DNA from: Nemertoderma westbladi
Taxonomy: Eukaryota > Xenacoelomorpha > Nemertodermatida > Nemertodermatidae
Assembly: GCA_032718475.1 (NCBI GenBank)
Contig: JAUCBJ010006755.1
Coordinates: 1-24,562 of the forward strand
Reading direction: 5' to 3'
Length of the DNA: 24,562 nucleotides
Position 1 is the stretch's first letter; the number at the start of each line of letters is the position of its first letter. The notes under the pieces are model-generated. The model did no database searches. It saw nothing but the letters and a program-made list of their open reading frames with translations, and was not told where the DNA came from. This document shows positions 1 to 8,112 of the stretch, one piece after another. Position numbers and translations under genes: made by a program.

Positions 1-779
1 ATCGTAAATACCGGTATATCAATTATTTCAAATAATTGAATTTCTGTTACTTTAGGGTTACTTTGTTACTTTACTTACTTTATTACCGTTATTTGAGCAG
101 TAATCCAACTGATATTGAGACCTAATTGTTATATGGTAGGCCTACTATTTATAAATCGTTAGATTTGATTTATAATTTATATATACCCGTTTTAATGGGT
201 TTTGTCAATGTTTGAAATAAATGTTATTATTTCTGGGGGTAATCACTACACAAAGCGGTGCGCTTTCAGTGAAGTGTTACGTATAGGACACTAAAACAAA
301 TAATTCTAATTTACCTAAGTTACTTAATACTACAAATTACGTACAATTCGGGTGAGATTACAATCTCTAAATAAATGCAAAAATTTACAAAAACGCAAAT
401 ACGAATTTTTAGGGTAATTTTACAAGAAGTCTACAAACCAGCCTAACAAAGGGTTAGAAAACCGGTTATTACACGGACAGGGTACTACGGTATTTGAAAT
501 AATAAGTAGTAGTAAATACACTGCGTTGTCTAGATAGGAAAATACCACCGCCTGACGACCTATAGCCGTATCGCTATAGGTTCTACGTTATGTATCACGG
601 AGTGTTCCTACCTAGAAGTTAATAGAGCTAATCGAATGTGCCTATTAACCACTTTACAACTCAAATATAATGGCTACAATAATTACTTCGGGAAAGCACT
701 GTACACTAAACCCTAAATTAGGTACGAGTACTTGTACAACAAATAATCAGTAGTTAAATATACTTGAACAGCTAAAAGA
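1..779. other. AT-rich stretch without recognisable gene
   Basis: Stops are frequent in all frames and I see no splice-bounded exon, RNA gene or clear repeat. The part after about 780 begins to resemble the satellite that follows. I see nothing else here. Confidence 0.5.
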
Positions 780-1620
780 ACCACGGCATCTGCTGGAGTG
801 ACCGATGCACAAAATCACCAGTCTTTACCTACGCCGAGCAGCCCGTATAGTACCGGGGTTAATTTAACTATAGCGGTATGTATAACAAACACAATTACTG
901 TAGGAACAAACTTAGGGAATGAATGTTGCGAATAATCGCACAAACTCTGAATAATAAATATTACGCTACGCGTACAAACTACTCGAATAAAATACAGACC
1001 GAACACTGACAGACTACTATCAAGCCTAAACAAACTACGGTATATGCAGACTCCGAAATGATTAGGGAGTATGCGCTCTAACCCAGTAGTGCGACTTATT
1101 CTTTAGCTGGGGGTTTACCTTACAGCGTTGCTGCCCCTACTGCCTAATCGTACTTAATCGGACAGATGATCTACACACGCGGCAATCCGTTCAGACCTAA
1201 TAACAGCCAGACAACTATCCAGCCTACAAATTATCTAAATAAAATCATACGCTACCCGTACAGACTTACACAAACAAAGTACAGACTAAACGATGGCAGA
1301 CTACTCTCAAGCCTAAATAAAATACAGGACATGCAGACTCCGAAATGATTAGGGAGTATGCGCTCTAACCCAGTAGTGCGACTTATTCTTTAGCTGGGGG
1401 ATTACCTTACAGCGTTGCTGCCCCTACTTCCTAACCGTACTTAATCGGACAAGTGCTCTACACACACTGCAATTCGTTCGGACTTAACAGCAATCAGACA
1501 ACAGCTCAGCCTACAAATTGTCTGTACAATCTGATCAGGCTTACACGCCTTCTGTTCAATACTGGCCTACAAATAAATAAAACTTGACAGAAATAAGTAA
1601 AATCTCAATAAAAACCAGGC
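780..1620. repeat. Diverged tandem satellite, period about 287 bp
   Basis: The block starting with the motif atgcagactccgaaatga occurs at 1044 and again at 1331, a period of 287 bp. The following ~100 bases are almost identical in both copies, including the run around ttctttagctggggg. The segment before 1044, roughly 930-1043, matches the end of the next copy (shared motif caagcctaaa), so at least a partial third copy lies upstream. The downstream halves are more diverged, so this is an old satellite or tandem transposon fragment. The short open frame at 1166-1348 lies inside the repeat and is not a gene. Confidence 0.75.
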
Positions 1621-3480
1621 GTCCCCGATTAATTATTAAGACCTACTGGTATATAACAATCAAAATCGAATAATACTGCTGTAGGTACCGGTCCGGATGA
1701 TCAGGCAGTCAGGCCTACTGGTTACCGGTCGACCGGTACTTTCGACTTTATTGCTTACTGCAATAAAGAAGCGATATCCTTTAATGTTCGCGCTTTCAGA
1801 CCTTTGGCAGTTTAACCCGCCAAATTAGAATGTCTTCTAGATAATAAATCTGCTTTTTAGTCTATGACAAGTATTTGATTCACTACACTAGTCGAAACCA
1901 ATCCGTGCGCGACCATTCACCCGCTGGATATTCCCGGGAGATTGGGTTCGACGGTTTAATTTGTATTGCTATGTAAGCCTAATGTATTATTCGACTGACA
2001 GTATTATATAATCTCTGACAATATTATTCACCTTCGGTAATATTAACAGTTCCTTTAGGACGTGGCGCTTTATCTACATAAACAGAGTTATGACTTAAAC
2101 TACTCGCAACGATATGGCTTAATTATAATCCACATATATGGCGCATTCTTTAGGAATTGCTTCTTTAACAGACTCACTCATACACTATGCTGCACAATAC
2201 TGCACACTAATCTGCCAATCTTCACTGATTTTAGTCACATATAAAAGGAACACAGGCTGACTCATGTAGGGTCTATCAAATAACATTAGATTCACTTCAA
2301 ACCACTTTAACATAAGTCACAATCGTTATTGGTAACCTTTCTCTCTTACCTTCGGTATATCAAGAATATTGGGTTGCGGGGTTATTTATCGTTATTCCAA
2401 ATATAATTATTCATCAACCATATTATGAAGATCTGACAGCAAATAGCAGTATAAAACAACAAGTCAGTACCGGTATGTACTGCACATAGGCATGAGATAT
2501 TCAAGTAGTCAGTTTGCAGTCCGCAGTTTTGCAGTCCGTTTGGTATGTAGTCCGTTAAAGGATATATGCCCTTTATAATTAAACCTACTAGTGTACGACT
2601 AAAAGCAGTACAGCACAAAATACTTCTAAGCCGTTCTTTCTTTGGCTCAAGACAGAATGATAAACACTGCACATAGGCATTTCGTCATTTCTCGGAAATT
2701 CTCTGTACAAGGAGCCACAAAAACGCTCTCATTGGCTGACTGAGCTGAGAGACGCCGTAGAACAAAGGAAATCAACACGTATGAATGTCAGCTGTTAACC
2801 GTAGTCATAGTAACTACTGTTCAAGAGTAGCTATCACTCCTTTGCGTCACAAATTGCCATAGAATCATAAAATATACCTTTCACAATACACATACGGAGG
2901 AAATAAGTCTTAGATCCTCTAAAAATATAGATACAGCAATAATACGGTCTCTTACACTTATTAAATCAACTACGGAGTATTTTAATGTAAAAGATAATAA
3001 AAATAACGGGGCAATTCAGCAAAGGCTTTTACAAAAACATTAGTCACGTTATATTAAATATTTAAAAAGTATATACAGGTATTTTTAAAAACACTAGCTA
3101 GTCCAAAAAATACTATCTACAACAAAATTTCAATATAGCCTACTCTTTGAATGTCGACTATGTTATAAATTAATTAATTAATTAATTATTTTATTAATTC
3201 AATGATATTGCATTCAACATTTTCGTACATATTTAAACAGTATTTGATTTAATCAACAGGGTATGTTACTTTTAATTCTTTCATTATCTCCATGAATGGA
3301 TTTCTCCCATCTTTTATTTTAATCTATTCAATTCCAGTTATTGATTAGTGGCAGTTTTTTACTTTGCAAGAAACAAAATATTCTAGAATATCATGTTTCA
3401 TTAGATATTGCATCTTTTATTTTTTGAAAAAAAAATAAAATAAATAGTAGAAAAAAAAACTAGTTAAAAAATCTGTATTT
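1621..3480. other. Gene-free AT-rich region
   Basis: I found no convincing coding exon, RNA gene or mobile-element terminus in this stretch. It contains a short (TAAT)n microsatellite at about 3167-3200 and A-runs near 3420-3460. Short open frames, such as those at 2062-2244 and 2382-2672 (minus strand), show no coding character. Confidence 0.45.
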
Positions 3481-3530
3481 GAGGAGACGGGCGGAACTGT
3501 TGCCCATAAATCAACAAAATTTGTTTTAAA

Positions 3531-3640
3531 AAAGCGGCTAGTAAAGGTATGTGGGGGTGGAGTGCTCACATATGCCTACCGGTACAAAGCGGCTAGTAAA
3601 GGTATGTGGGGGTGGAGTGCTCACATATGCCTACCGGTAC
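3531..3640. repeat. Perfect 55-bp tandem duplication
   Basis: Two identical 55-bp units sit head to tail at 3531-3585 and 3586-3640, each starting aaagcggctagtaaagg and ending gcctaccggtac. Perfect identity means a recent duplication. No coding role is seen. Confidence 0.95.
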
Positions 3641-3978
3641 TAGGTGGTCCAACACACAAACCCTAGAAACTAACCTCACTCAACGTCTACAGTCTTTAAC
3701 CCTTTACTGCATGAATTATTGATGCTCCATAGAAAAAAATTATTTTGGTGTTTTTCGCAGTCATTTGGGTGCAAAAAAACTAAAAATTGGGAAAATTAAA
3801 AAAAAAAAATATACTAGCACTTTTTGCACCACTGTTGCACTAGTGCAACATCATGCATAAAGGGGATATAAATGTACATACTATTTGGCGAATTGTTAAA
3901 AATACTGTTTTCTTGATTCTTGTTTTGTATGGTTTTATGAGGGTTATGAATTCCATGGGATATATAAAAATGGCATGA

Positions 3979-4260
3979 GACATCTCAAACTTCTATATTT
4001 CAGCGGTAGGTCGAAATTTTGGTGCCAGTACCAATTTTTGAAAATCCTTGCAATAGATGAATTGATTGTAACATATTGTTTAATATTGTTTAACATATTG
4101 CGTTATACTGGTTTATGCGATTCTGAAAGTAATGAAATTAATAAAAATAACACTAGACATCTCAAACTTGTATTTTTTGGCGGTGGGTGTAAAATTTAGT
4201 GCCCGGCACCAAATTTTGAAAATATATCCAATAGTAATTGTTGTGCGATTCATAAGGGTT
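3979..4260. repeat. Imperfect direct repeat, period about 177 bp
   Basis: The motif gacatctcaaactt occurs at 3979 and 4156. Both are followed by a similar ggcggt/gcggta segment and by ccaa.ttttgaaaat about 50 bases on. The copies are diverged, and a weaker third copy may precede the first. This is probably an old satellite or transposon remnant; the 74-codon open frame over it is not a gene. Confidence 0.6.
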
Positions 4261-4544
4261 CTAAATTAGAAAAATAAATGTTAATTTTTATGAATTTAAA
4301 ATGCATTCTTTTATTCTAGAAATTATATTGCATATAACAATATTTGCTTAGGCCTCCCTATTATTGCATAAATATTGCATTGCACGAGTTTTCTATTTTT
4401 TGTGGAAATCTAAAAAATAGTTTTTATTTTCAAATACCACTTCTTATCTTTCACTATTTTCAGTATCACGTCTTTACTTTTCAGTAAGTAAGAAAGTTTT
4501 AATTATCATAATAATGTGTGAATGTCTGTCAATATAATAGTAAC

Positions 4545-4800
4545 AAGAAAGCACAAAACCATACTAAGATTTTTGCTGTGGGAGTTTTCCTGGTCGCTGA
4601 TTTCATTATTGAGGTCAGTTTTCAGTTTAAATGAAATCTAGTGCGTCTGTATGTCTGTCTGTCGGTCTTTCAGACTATCCGACTATCTGCCTGTCAAATA
4701 TAAGAAAAAGGCACACCATTTAGCTAAAAGTTTAGCTATAGGGGTTCACTGGTCGCAGAATTCATTTCTAGTGTCAATTTTAACATGTGATGACTTCCAA
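4545..4800. repeat. Imperfect direct repeat, period about 157 bp
   Basis: Two related segments start aagaaa(aa)ggcaca at 4545 and about 4702. Each is followed by a gtt(tt)c.ctggtcgc motif and then a ttcattt/ttcatta motif. The repeat ends about where the LINE-like coding similarity begins, so it could be flanking satellite DNA or part of the 5' side of that element. Confidence 0.5.
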
Positions 4801-4803
4801 ATT

Positions 4804-6048
4804 GTCTGTTATAGAAGTAAAAGTGTCTGAGTCTGTACTCCCAGATATTGCCATTGGTGATATCTCCTTTGCAGAAGTGAAGGCTGCTGCAAAGAGCATT
4901 AAGACCAATCGTGCCAGTGGAGTAGATGGTGTCCCCCTGAGGTCTTTAAAATACCTGAGTGTTTAAAGCTCATCTATCCCATCATAGTAAACATGTACAG
5001 AACAACAAGTGTCCCACAAGAAATGAAAACAAATAAGTTGGTGCCAGTTCCCAAGAAGGGCAACCTAACACTCTGGTTCTTTTCGGGGAATCTCATTGAT
5101 CTCGATTGCTGCAAAGCTATACAATAGAATTCTATTAAACCGCATAAGGGATCCCATTGAGAGACTGCTCCGTTGAAATCAGAATGGGTTCTGTAAAGGT
5201 CGTGGGACCATGGAGCCCATTTTGGCACTTAGAAGGATAATTGAAGAGTTATCAAAAAAGAAAGACAGGCATCTGGCTGTTATCTTTGTTGACTTCTTCA
5301 AGGCCTTTGATTCAGTCTCTCGCTCACGTATGTTCAGCATACTTTCATTATATGGGATTCCTGATGAAATTATTGCAGCAATCAGATCAGTATACGATGG
5401 TTCGACAACATTTGTGTCTACTGTTGACGGTGACACAGAACCATTTGAAGTGTTATGGGGCGTCCTCCAGGGAGACACACTTGCACCATTATTGTTCATA
5501 ATTGTTGTTGACTATGTTCTACGCATGTCCTTAGATCATCATAATGATGATGGGTGATGATAACTCCACCCACTGGTTCCAGAAGTCGAGGAAATCCTGC
5601 CAAGTACCTAACTGATCTAGACTTTGCTGATGACTTAGGAGTACTCTCAGAATCATTAGAGGGAGCCCAGCGGCTCCTCAGCTCATTAGAACATGGTGCT
5701 TCTAGTGTTGGTCTTTTTATTAACTCCAGAAAGACCAAAATTTTGACAGTTAACTTTGAAAGTCCTCAGCAAGTCTCTGATCGGATGAGCATAAGCTCAA
5801 AAGATGGTATGCTTGAGCATGTGGATGACTTCTGTTACCTGGGATCATGGATCCGGAAGTCAGGTGAGGACCTTCGAATACGTAAGGGAAAGGCATGGGC
5901 ATCCTTGAATAGGCTTTCCAGGATTTGGAAGTCACCGAGAATTCATCGGAAACTTAAGGTCCGATTATTTAGAGCAGCAGTAGTTCCAGTACTTCTCTAT
6001 GGGAGTCCATGCTGGGCTCTAACTGCTGAGGACACCAAATCTCTGGAT
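4804..6048 (+). pseudogene. Decayed LINE reverse transcriptase ORF, 5' part
   Basis: This is a fragment of the reverse transcriptase of a non-LTR retrotransposon, 5' truncated with no endonuclease domain visible. In order there are: the N-terminal RT motif NRASGVDGVP (about 4909-4938); the KLVPVPKKGN segment (about 5036-5065); GISLISIAAKLYNR (about 5089-5130); VIFVDFFKAFDSVSR (5279-5323) with the first catalytic aspartate; GVLQGDTLAPLLFI (5459-5500); and the FADDL box (about 5620-5634) holding the catalytic DD pair. Reading needs frame changes near 4934 and 5066 and near 5554, and there is an internal stop at about 5174, so the copy is dead. It runs in frame into the 1126-bp insertion at 6049 and resumes after it. 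The clade cannot be assigned with certainty by eye. Confidence 0.9.
6037..6048. repeat. Left 12-bp target-site duplication of the retrozyme
   Basis: The sequence aaatctctggat here recurs exactly at 7175-7186. If one copy and everything between is removed, the LINE reading frame continues without interruption (codons for TKSLD followed by GTFTRML), which shows that this is the pre-insertion site. Confidence 0.93.
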
Positions 6049-6231
6049 TTATTAGGAAGGGATCTAGGGGTCTTTACCTCGAATGATAAGTTGATTTTAC
6101 CGAAAATAACTTATCTTTTATTGGCGCAATTGTAGGACTAATCCCATTACATGCGTACTTTTTAACCGGGTAGTGTACAAATTTAAGAATCGCGTAATTT
6201 TTCTTGAAATTAATATCTCATATCTCTCCAA

Positions 6232-6274
6232 ACCACGTACGCGTTTCGACCTTAGTGGGTCTCATCAGCGTGGT
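6232..6274 (-). ncRNA. Type I hammerhead ribozyme, unit 1
   Basis: Read 5' to 3' on the minus strand, this has every conserved hammerhead element in order. Stem I strand ACCACG is followed by core CTGATGA, then stem II GACC / loop CACTAA / GGTC, core GAAA, a very short stem III made from the palindrome ACGCGT (using the last A of GAAA), the cleavage triplet GTA and the returning stem I strand CGTGGT. Stem I is 6 perfect base pairs and stem II 4. Cleavage is predicted between 6238 and 6237. Such a minimal stem III is typical of repeat-borne hammerheads, which often work best as dimers paired through that palindrome. A chance match of the core plus both perfect stems is very unlikely. Confidence 0.9.
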
Positions 6275-6277
6275 GTC

Positions 6278-6330
6278 GGATTCGAACCTGGGACCTCGAG
6301 GTGGAAGCCGAGACTACAACCACTAGGCCA
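6278..6330 (-). promoter_or_regulatory. tRNA-like internal pol III promoter (A and B boxes), unit 1
   Basis: On the minus strand an A-box-like TGGCCTAGTGG (6330-6320) is followed 31 bases later by a B-box-like GGTTCGAATCC (6288-6278). Both match the tRNA promoter consensus. The stretch between resembles a degenerate tRNA body with a TCC anticodon-like loop, but the T stem does not pair properly, so it is a tRNA-derived promoter and not a functional tRNA. It lies immediately 5' of the hammerhead in transcript sense. Confidence 0.8.
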
Positions 6331-6641
6331 CAGGTTCTTGAGATATGGAGTATTAATTTCAAAGCCAGCTGCCATTTTATTAGCCCCTGAGTTTTTGATT
6401 ATTGATAGTAACAATGTGTTGGCAAGCTGTATTTTTCGAGGTGTTTGTTATTATACATTTATTAGGAAGGGATCTAGGGGTCTTTACCTCGAATGATAAG
6501 TTGATTTTACCGAAAATAACTTATCTTTTATTGGCGCAATTGTAGGACTAATCCCATTACATGCGTACTTTTTAACCGGGTAGTGTACAATTTTAGGAAT
6601 CGCGTAATTTTTCTTGAAATTAATATCTCATATCTCTCCAA

Positions 6642-6684
6642 ACCACGTACGCGTTTCGACCTTACTGGGTCTCATCAGCGTGGT
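6642..6684 (-). ncRNA. Type I hammerhead ribozyme, unit 2
   Basis: This second copy lies exactly 410 bp from the first. Core CTGATGA and GAAA, both stem I strands, stem II GACC/GGTC and the GTA cleavage triplet are unchanged. The only difference is one base in the stem II loop (CAGTAA in place of CACTAA). Predicted cleavage is between 6648 and 6647, so a transcript through both ribozymes would release a 410-nt monomer (6647 down to 6238). Confidence 0.9.
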
Positions 6685-6687
6685 GTC

Positions 6688-6740
6688 GGATTCGAACCTG
6701 GGACCTCGAGGTGGAAGCCGAGACTACAACCACTAGGCCA
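6688..6740 (-). promoter_or_regulatory. tRNA-like internal pol III promoter (A and B boxes), unit 2
   Basis: This is the identical A box (6740-6730) and B box (6698-6688), repeated 410 bp after unit 1. Transcription started here would run through the unit 2 ribozyme and then all of unit 1. Confidence 0.8.
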
Positions 6741-6942
6741 CAGGTTCTTGAGATATGGAGTATTAATTTCAAAGCCAGCTGCCATTTTATTAGCCCCTGA
6801 GTTTTTGATTATTGATAGTAACAATGTGTTGGCAAGCTGTATTTTTCGAGGTGTTTGTTATTATACATTTATTAGGAAGGGATCTAGGGGTCTTTACCTC
6901 GAATGATAAGTTGATTTTACCGAAAATAACTTATCTTAACTT

Positions 6943-7174
6943 ATATTAATTTCAAGAAAAATTACGCGATTCTTAAATTTGTACACTACCCGGTTAAAAA
7001 GTACGCATGTAACGGGATTAGTCCTACAATTGCGCCAATAAAAGATAAGTTATTTTCGGTAAAATCAACTTATCATTCGAGGTAAAGACCCCTAGATCCC
7101 TTCCTAATAAATGTATAATAACAAACACCTCGAAAAATACAGCTTGCCAACACATTGTTACTATCAATAATCAA
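6943..7174 (+). repeat. Inverted partial retrozyme unit (5' inversion)
   Basis: This segment is the reverse complement of roughly 6390-6626 of the direct units: motifs such as ttaggaaggg and cgaggtgtttgt appear inverted as cccttcctaa and acaaacacctcg. It contains neither the hammerhead nor the A/B boxes. It sits at the transcript-5' side of the insertion, where twin priming during target-primed reverse transcription leaves inversions. It abuts the right target-site duplication. Confidence 0.85.
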
Positions 7175-7186
7175 AAATCTCTGGAT
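7175..7186. repeat. Right 12-bp target-site duplication of the retrozyme
   Basis: Exact repeat of 6037-6048 (aaatctctggat). Two or three bases of microhomology between unit and target make the exact borders ambiguous by that amount. Confidence 0.93.
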
Positions 7187-7536
7187 GGCACATTCACAAG
7201 AATGCTACGCCGGGTTCATTGTGTCAAGTACAATGCACACATCTCCAACCAGACACTATATAACATTGGAGGTGTCTCATTGGTTCCCCCAAGCTTGACA
7301 TTAGAACAAAATCGCCTCCGCTTTGTAGGACATTGCTTTCGCCGTGAGGACCAGTGCATAATCTTGTACTTTGGCAGCCTCATGGAGTGAATAAGCATGG
7401 TGGACAGCCCATGACTTTCTTGAGACGCATCTTAAAGGACACTGGCCTTGAAGATGCGGATGATCAAGCAAATGTCATGGGTGATAGGGAGTTGTGGCGG
7501 TGCAATTTTGTCGATAAGCCGGCACAGCATTCTTAA
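7187..7536 (+). pseudogene. Decayed LINE ORF, C-terminal part
   Basis: This continues the LINE protein after the retrozyme insertion. The first frame encodes GTFTRMLRRVHCVKYNAHIS and, further on, RLRFVGHCFRRED, a pattern usual in the region downstream of LINE reverse transcriptase domains. A frameshift near 7354 moves into a second frame with LVLWQPHG, GQPMTF, DTGLEDAD and DRELWR, the typical C-terminal signature of these ORFs, ending at the stop at 7534-7536. The frameshift confirms that the copy is inactive. The element's 3' end is probably within the next 100 bases, but no tail or outer target-site duplication could be defined. Confidence 0.85.
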
Positions 7537-7888
7537 AAATGCAGCTGCAATGCAGCATGCCGATCCTAGTAACATAATAAACAAAATATTTTACAAATTA
7601 TTTAATTAAATATAAAAATATAACTTTATATAACAAATCTGTAATCCTAAAGTACACCCCGGTCTACCTCCAGGTTTAGATAATATTCCAACTTTCTAAT
7701 AACATACATTTTATCGAAATTAAAAATTCTGAAATATTAATAATATTCGCATTAAAATGAAAAAGCTCTATGTGACTTTAGTGAGAGTTTGAATGAACAA
7801 TGTATAATTTTTAATAAAAATATATTTCCATCATGAAATATATGAATTTTTAAGGAAAAATGGTAACTTTTTGCTGCTTGGCAAATAA
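7537..7888. other. LINE 3' flank and CLHC1 3' untranslated side
   Basis: AT-rich sequence with no coding frame. The left part is probably LINE 3' untranslated sequence. The right part would be the 3' untranslated region of the minus-strand CLHC1-like gene, which stops at 7889. Confidence 0.5.
7810..7815 (-). terminator. Candidate polyadenylation signal of CLHC1-like gene
   Basis: The minus strand reads ATTAAA here, about 75 bases after the stop codon. No AATAAA is seen between the stop and the LINE. Choice by motif only; transcript data would decide. Confidence 0.35.
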
Positions 7889-8112
7889 TTAAACTCGATC
7901 ACCGAATTCTATATCAAATAGCACTTCAGCTACAATCCTGGCCGCCTCTAACTCCAGGTCGGTTTCCTCCTGTACGGGGTCCACAACAACTTCGTCGAGA
8001 TCCTTGTAAATACGTTCTGCCAGTCCCCGCAATTCCCGGTTGCCATGGTTATACAAGCGTTTGGCCAATCGCGTGGAGAGGCTCAGTTTACTGTTGGCCA
8101 ACCAACTCATTA
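7889..8112 (-). CDS. CLHC1: CLHC1-like, last coding exon
   Basis: This exon encodes 73 residues plus the stop (TAA at 7891-7889). The acceptor is TTTTAG at 8118-8113. The first two bases complete a valine codon with the G left by the previous exon, then the frame runs MSWLANSKLSLSTRLAKR and on to an acidic tail. It matches the helical C-terminal part expected after the clathrin-linker segment. The open frame extends upstream to 8164, but that part is intron. Confidence 0.8.

Larger units (their letters stand above)
6049..7174 (-). mobile_element. Retrozyme-like hammerhead retroelement, tandem 410-bp units
   Basis: This is a 1126-bp insertion into the LINE, bounded by a perfect 12-bp target-site duplication. 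It holds two full direct units of 410 bp (6049-6458 and 6459-6868), a partial third (6869-6937) and a segment in opposite orientation (6943-7174). The two full units differ at only about three positions, so the insertion is young compared with its host LINE. Each full unit carries, on the minus strand, tRNA-type A and B boxes and then a hammerhead ribozyme. Tandem non-coding units with a type I hammerhead, target-site duplications and no protein are the hallmarks of animal retrozymes, non-autonomous elements thought to be moved by LINE machinery through self-cleaved RNA. The two 107-codon plus-strand frames inside are fortuitous. A plain SINE dimer is the alternative, but it would not explain the ribozyme. 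Confidence 0.85.

Noticed and set aside
5360-5375. A second hammerhead core (ctgatga) in the LINE
   Set aside because: No GAAA and no paired stem II follow; it is ordinary coding sequence.
6276-6340. Functional tRNA-Gly gene
   Set aside because: A and B boxes and a TCC-like loop are present, but the T stem and acceptor stem do not pair; it is a tRNA-derived promoter.
6173-6906. Two 107-codon frames repeated 410 bp apart
   Set aside because: They lie antisense to the tRNA-like head and hammerhead inside the retrozyme units; fortuitous.
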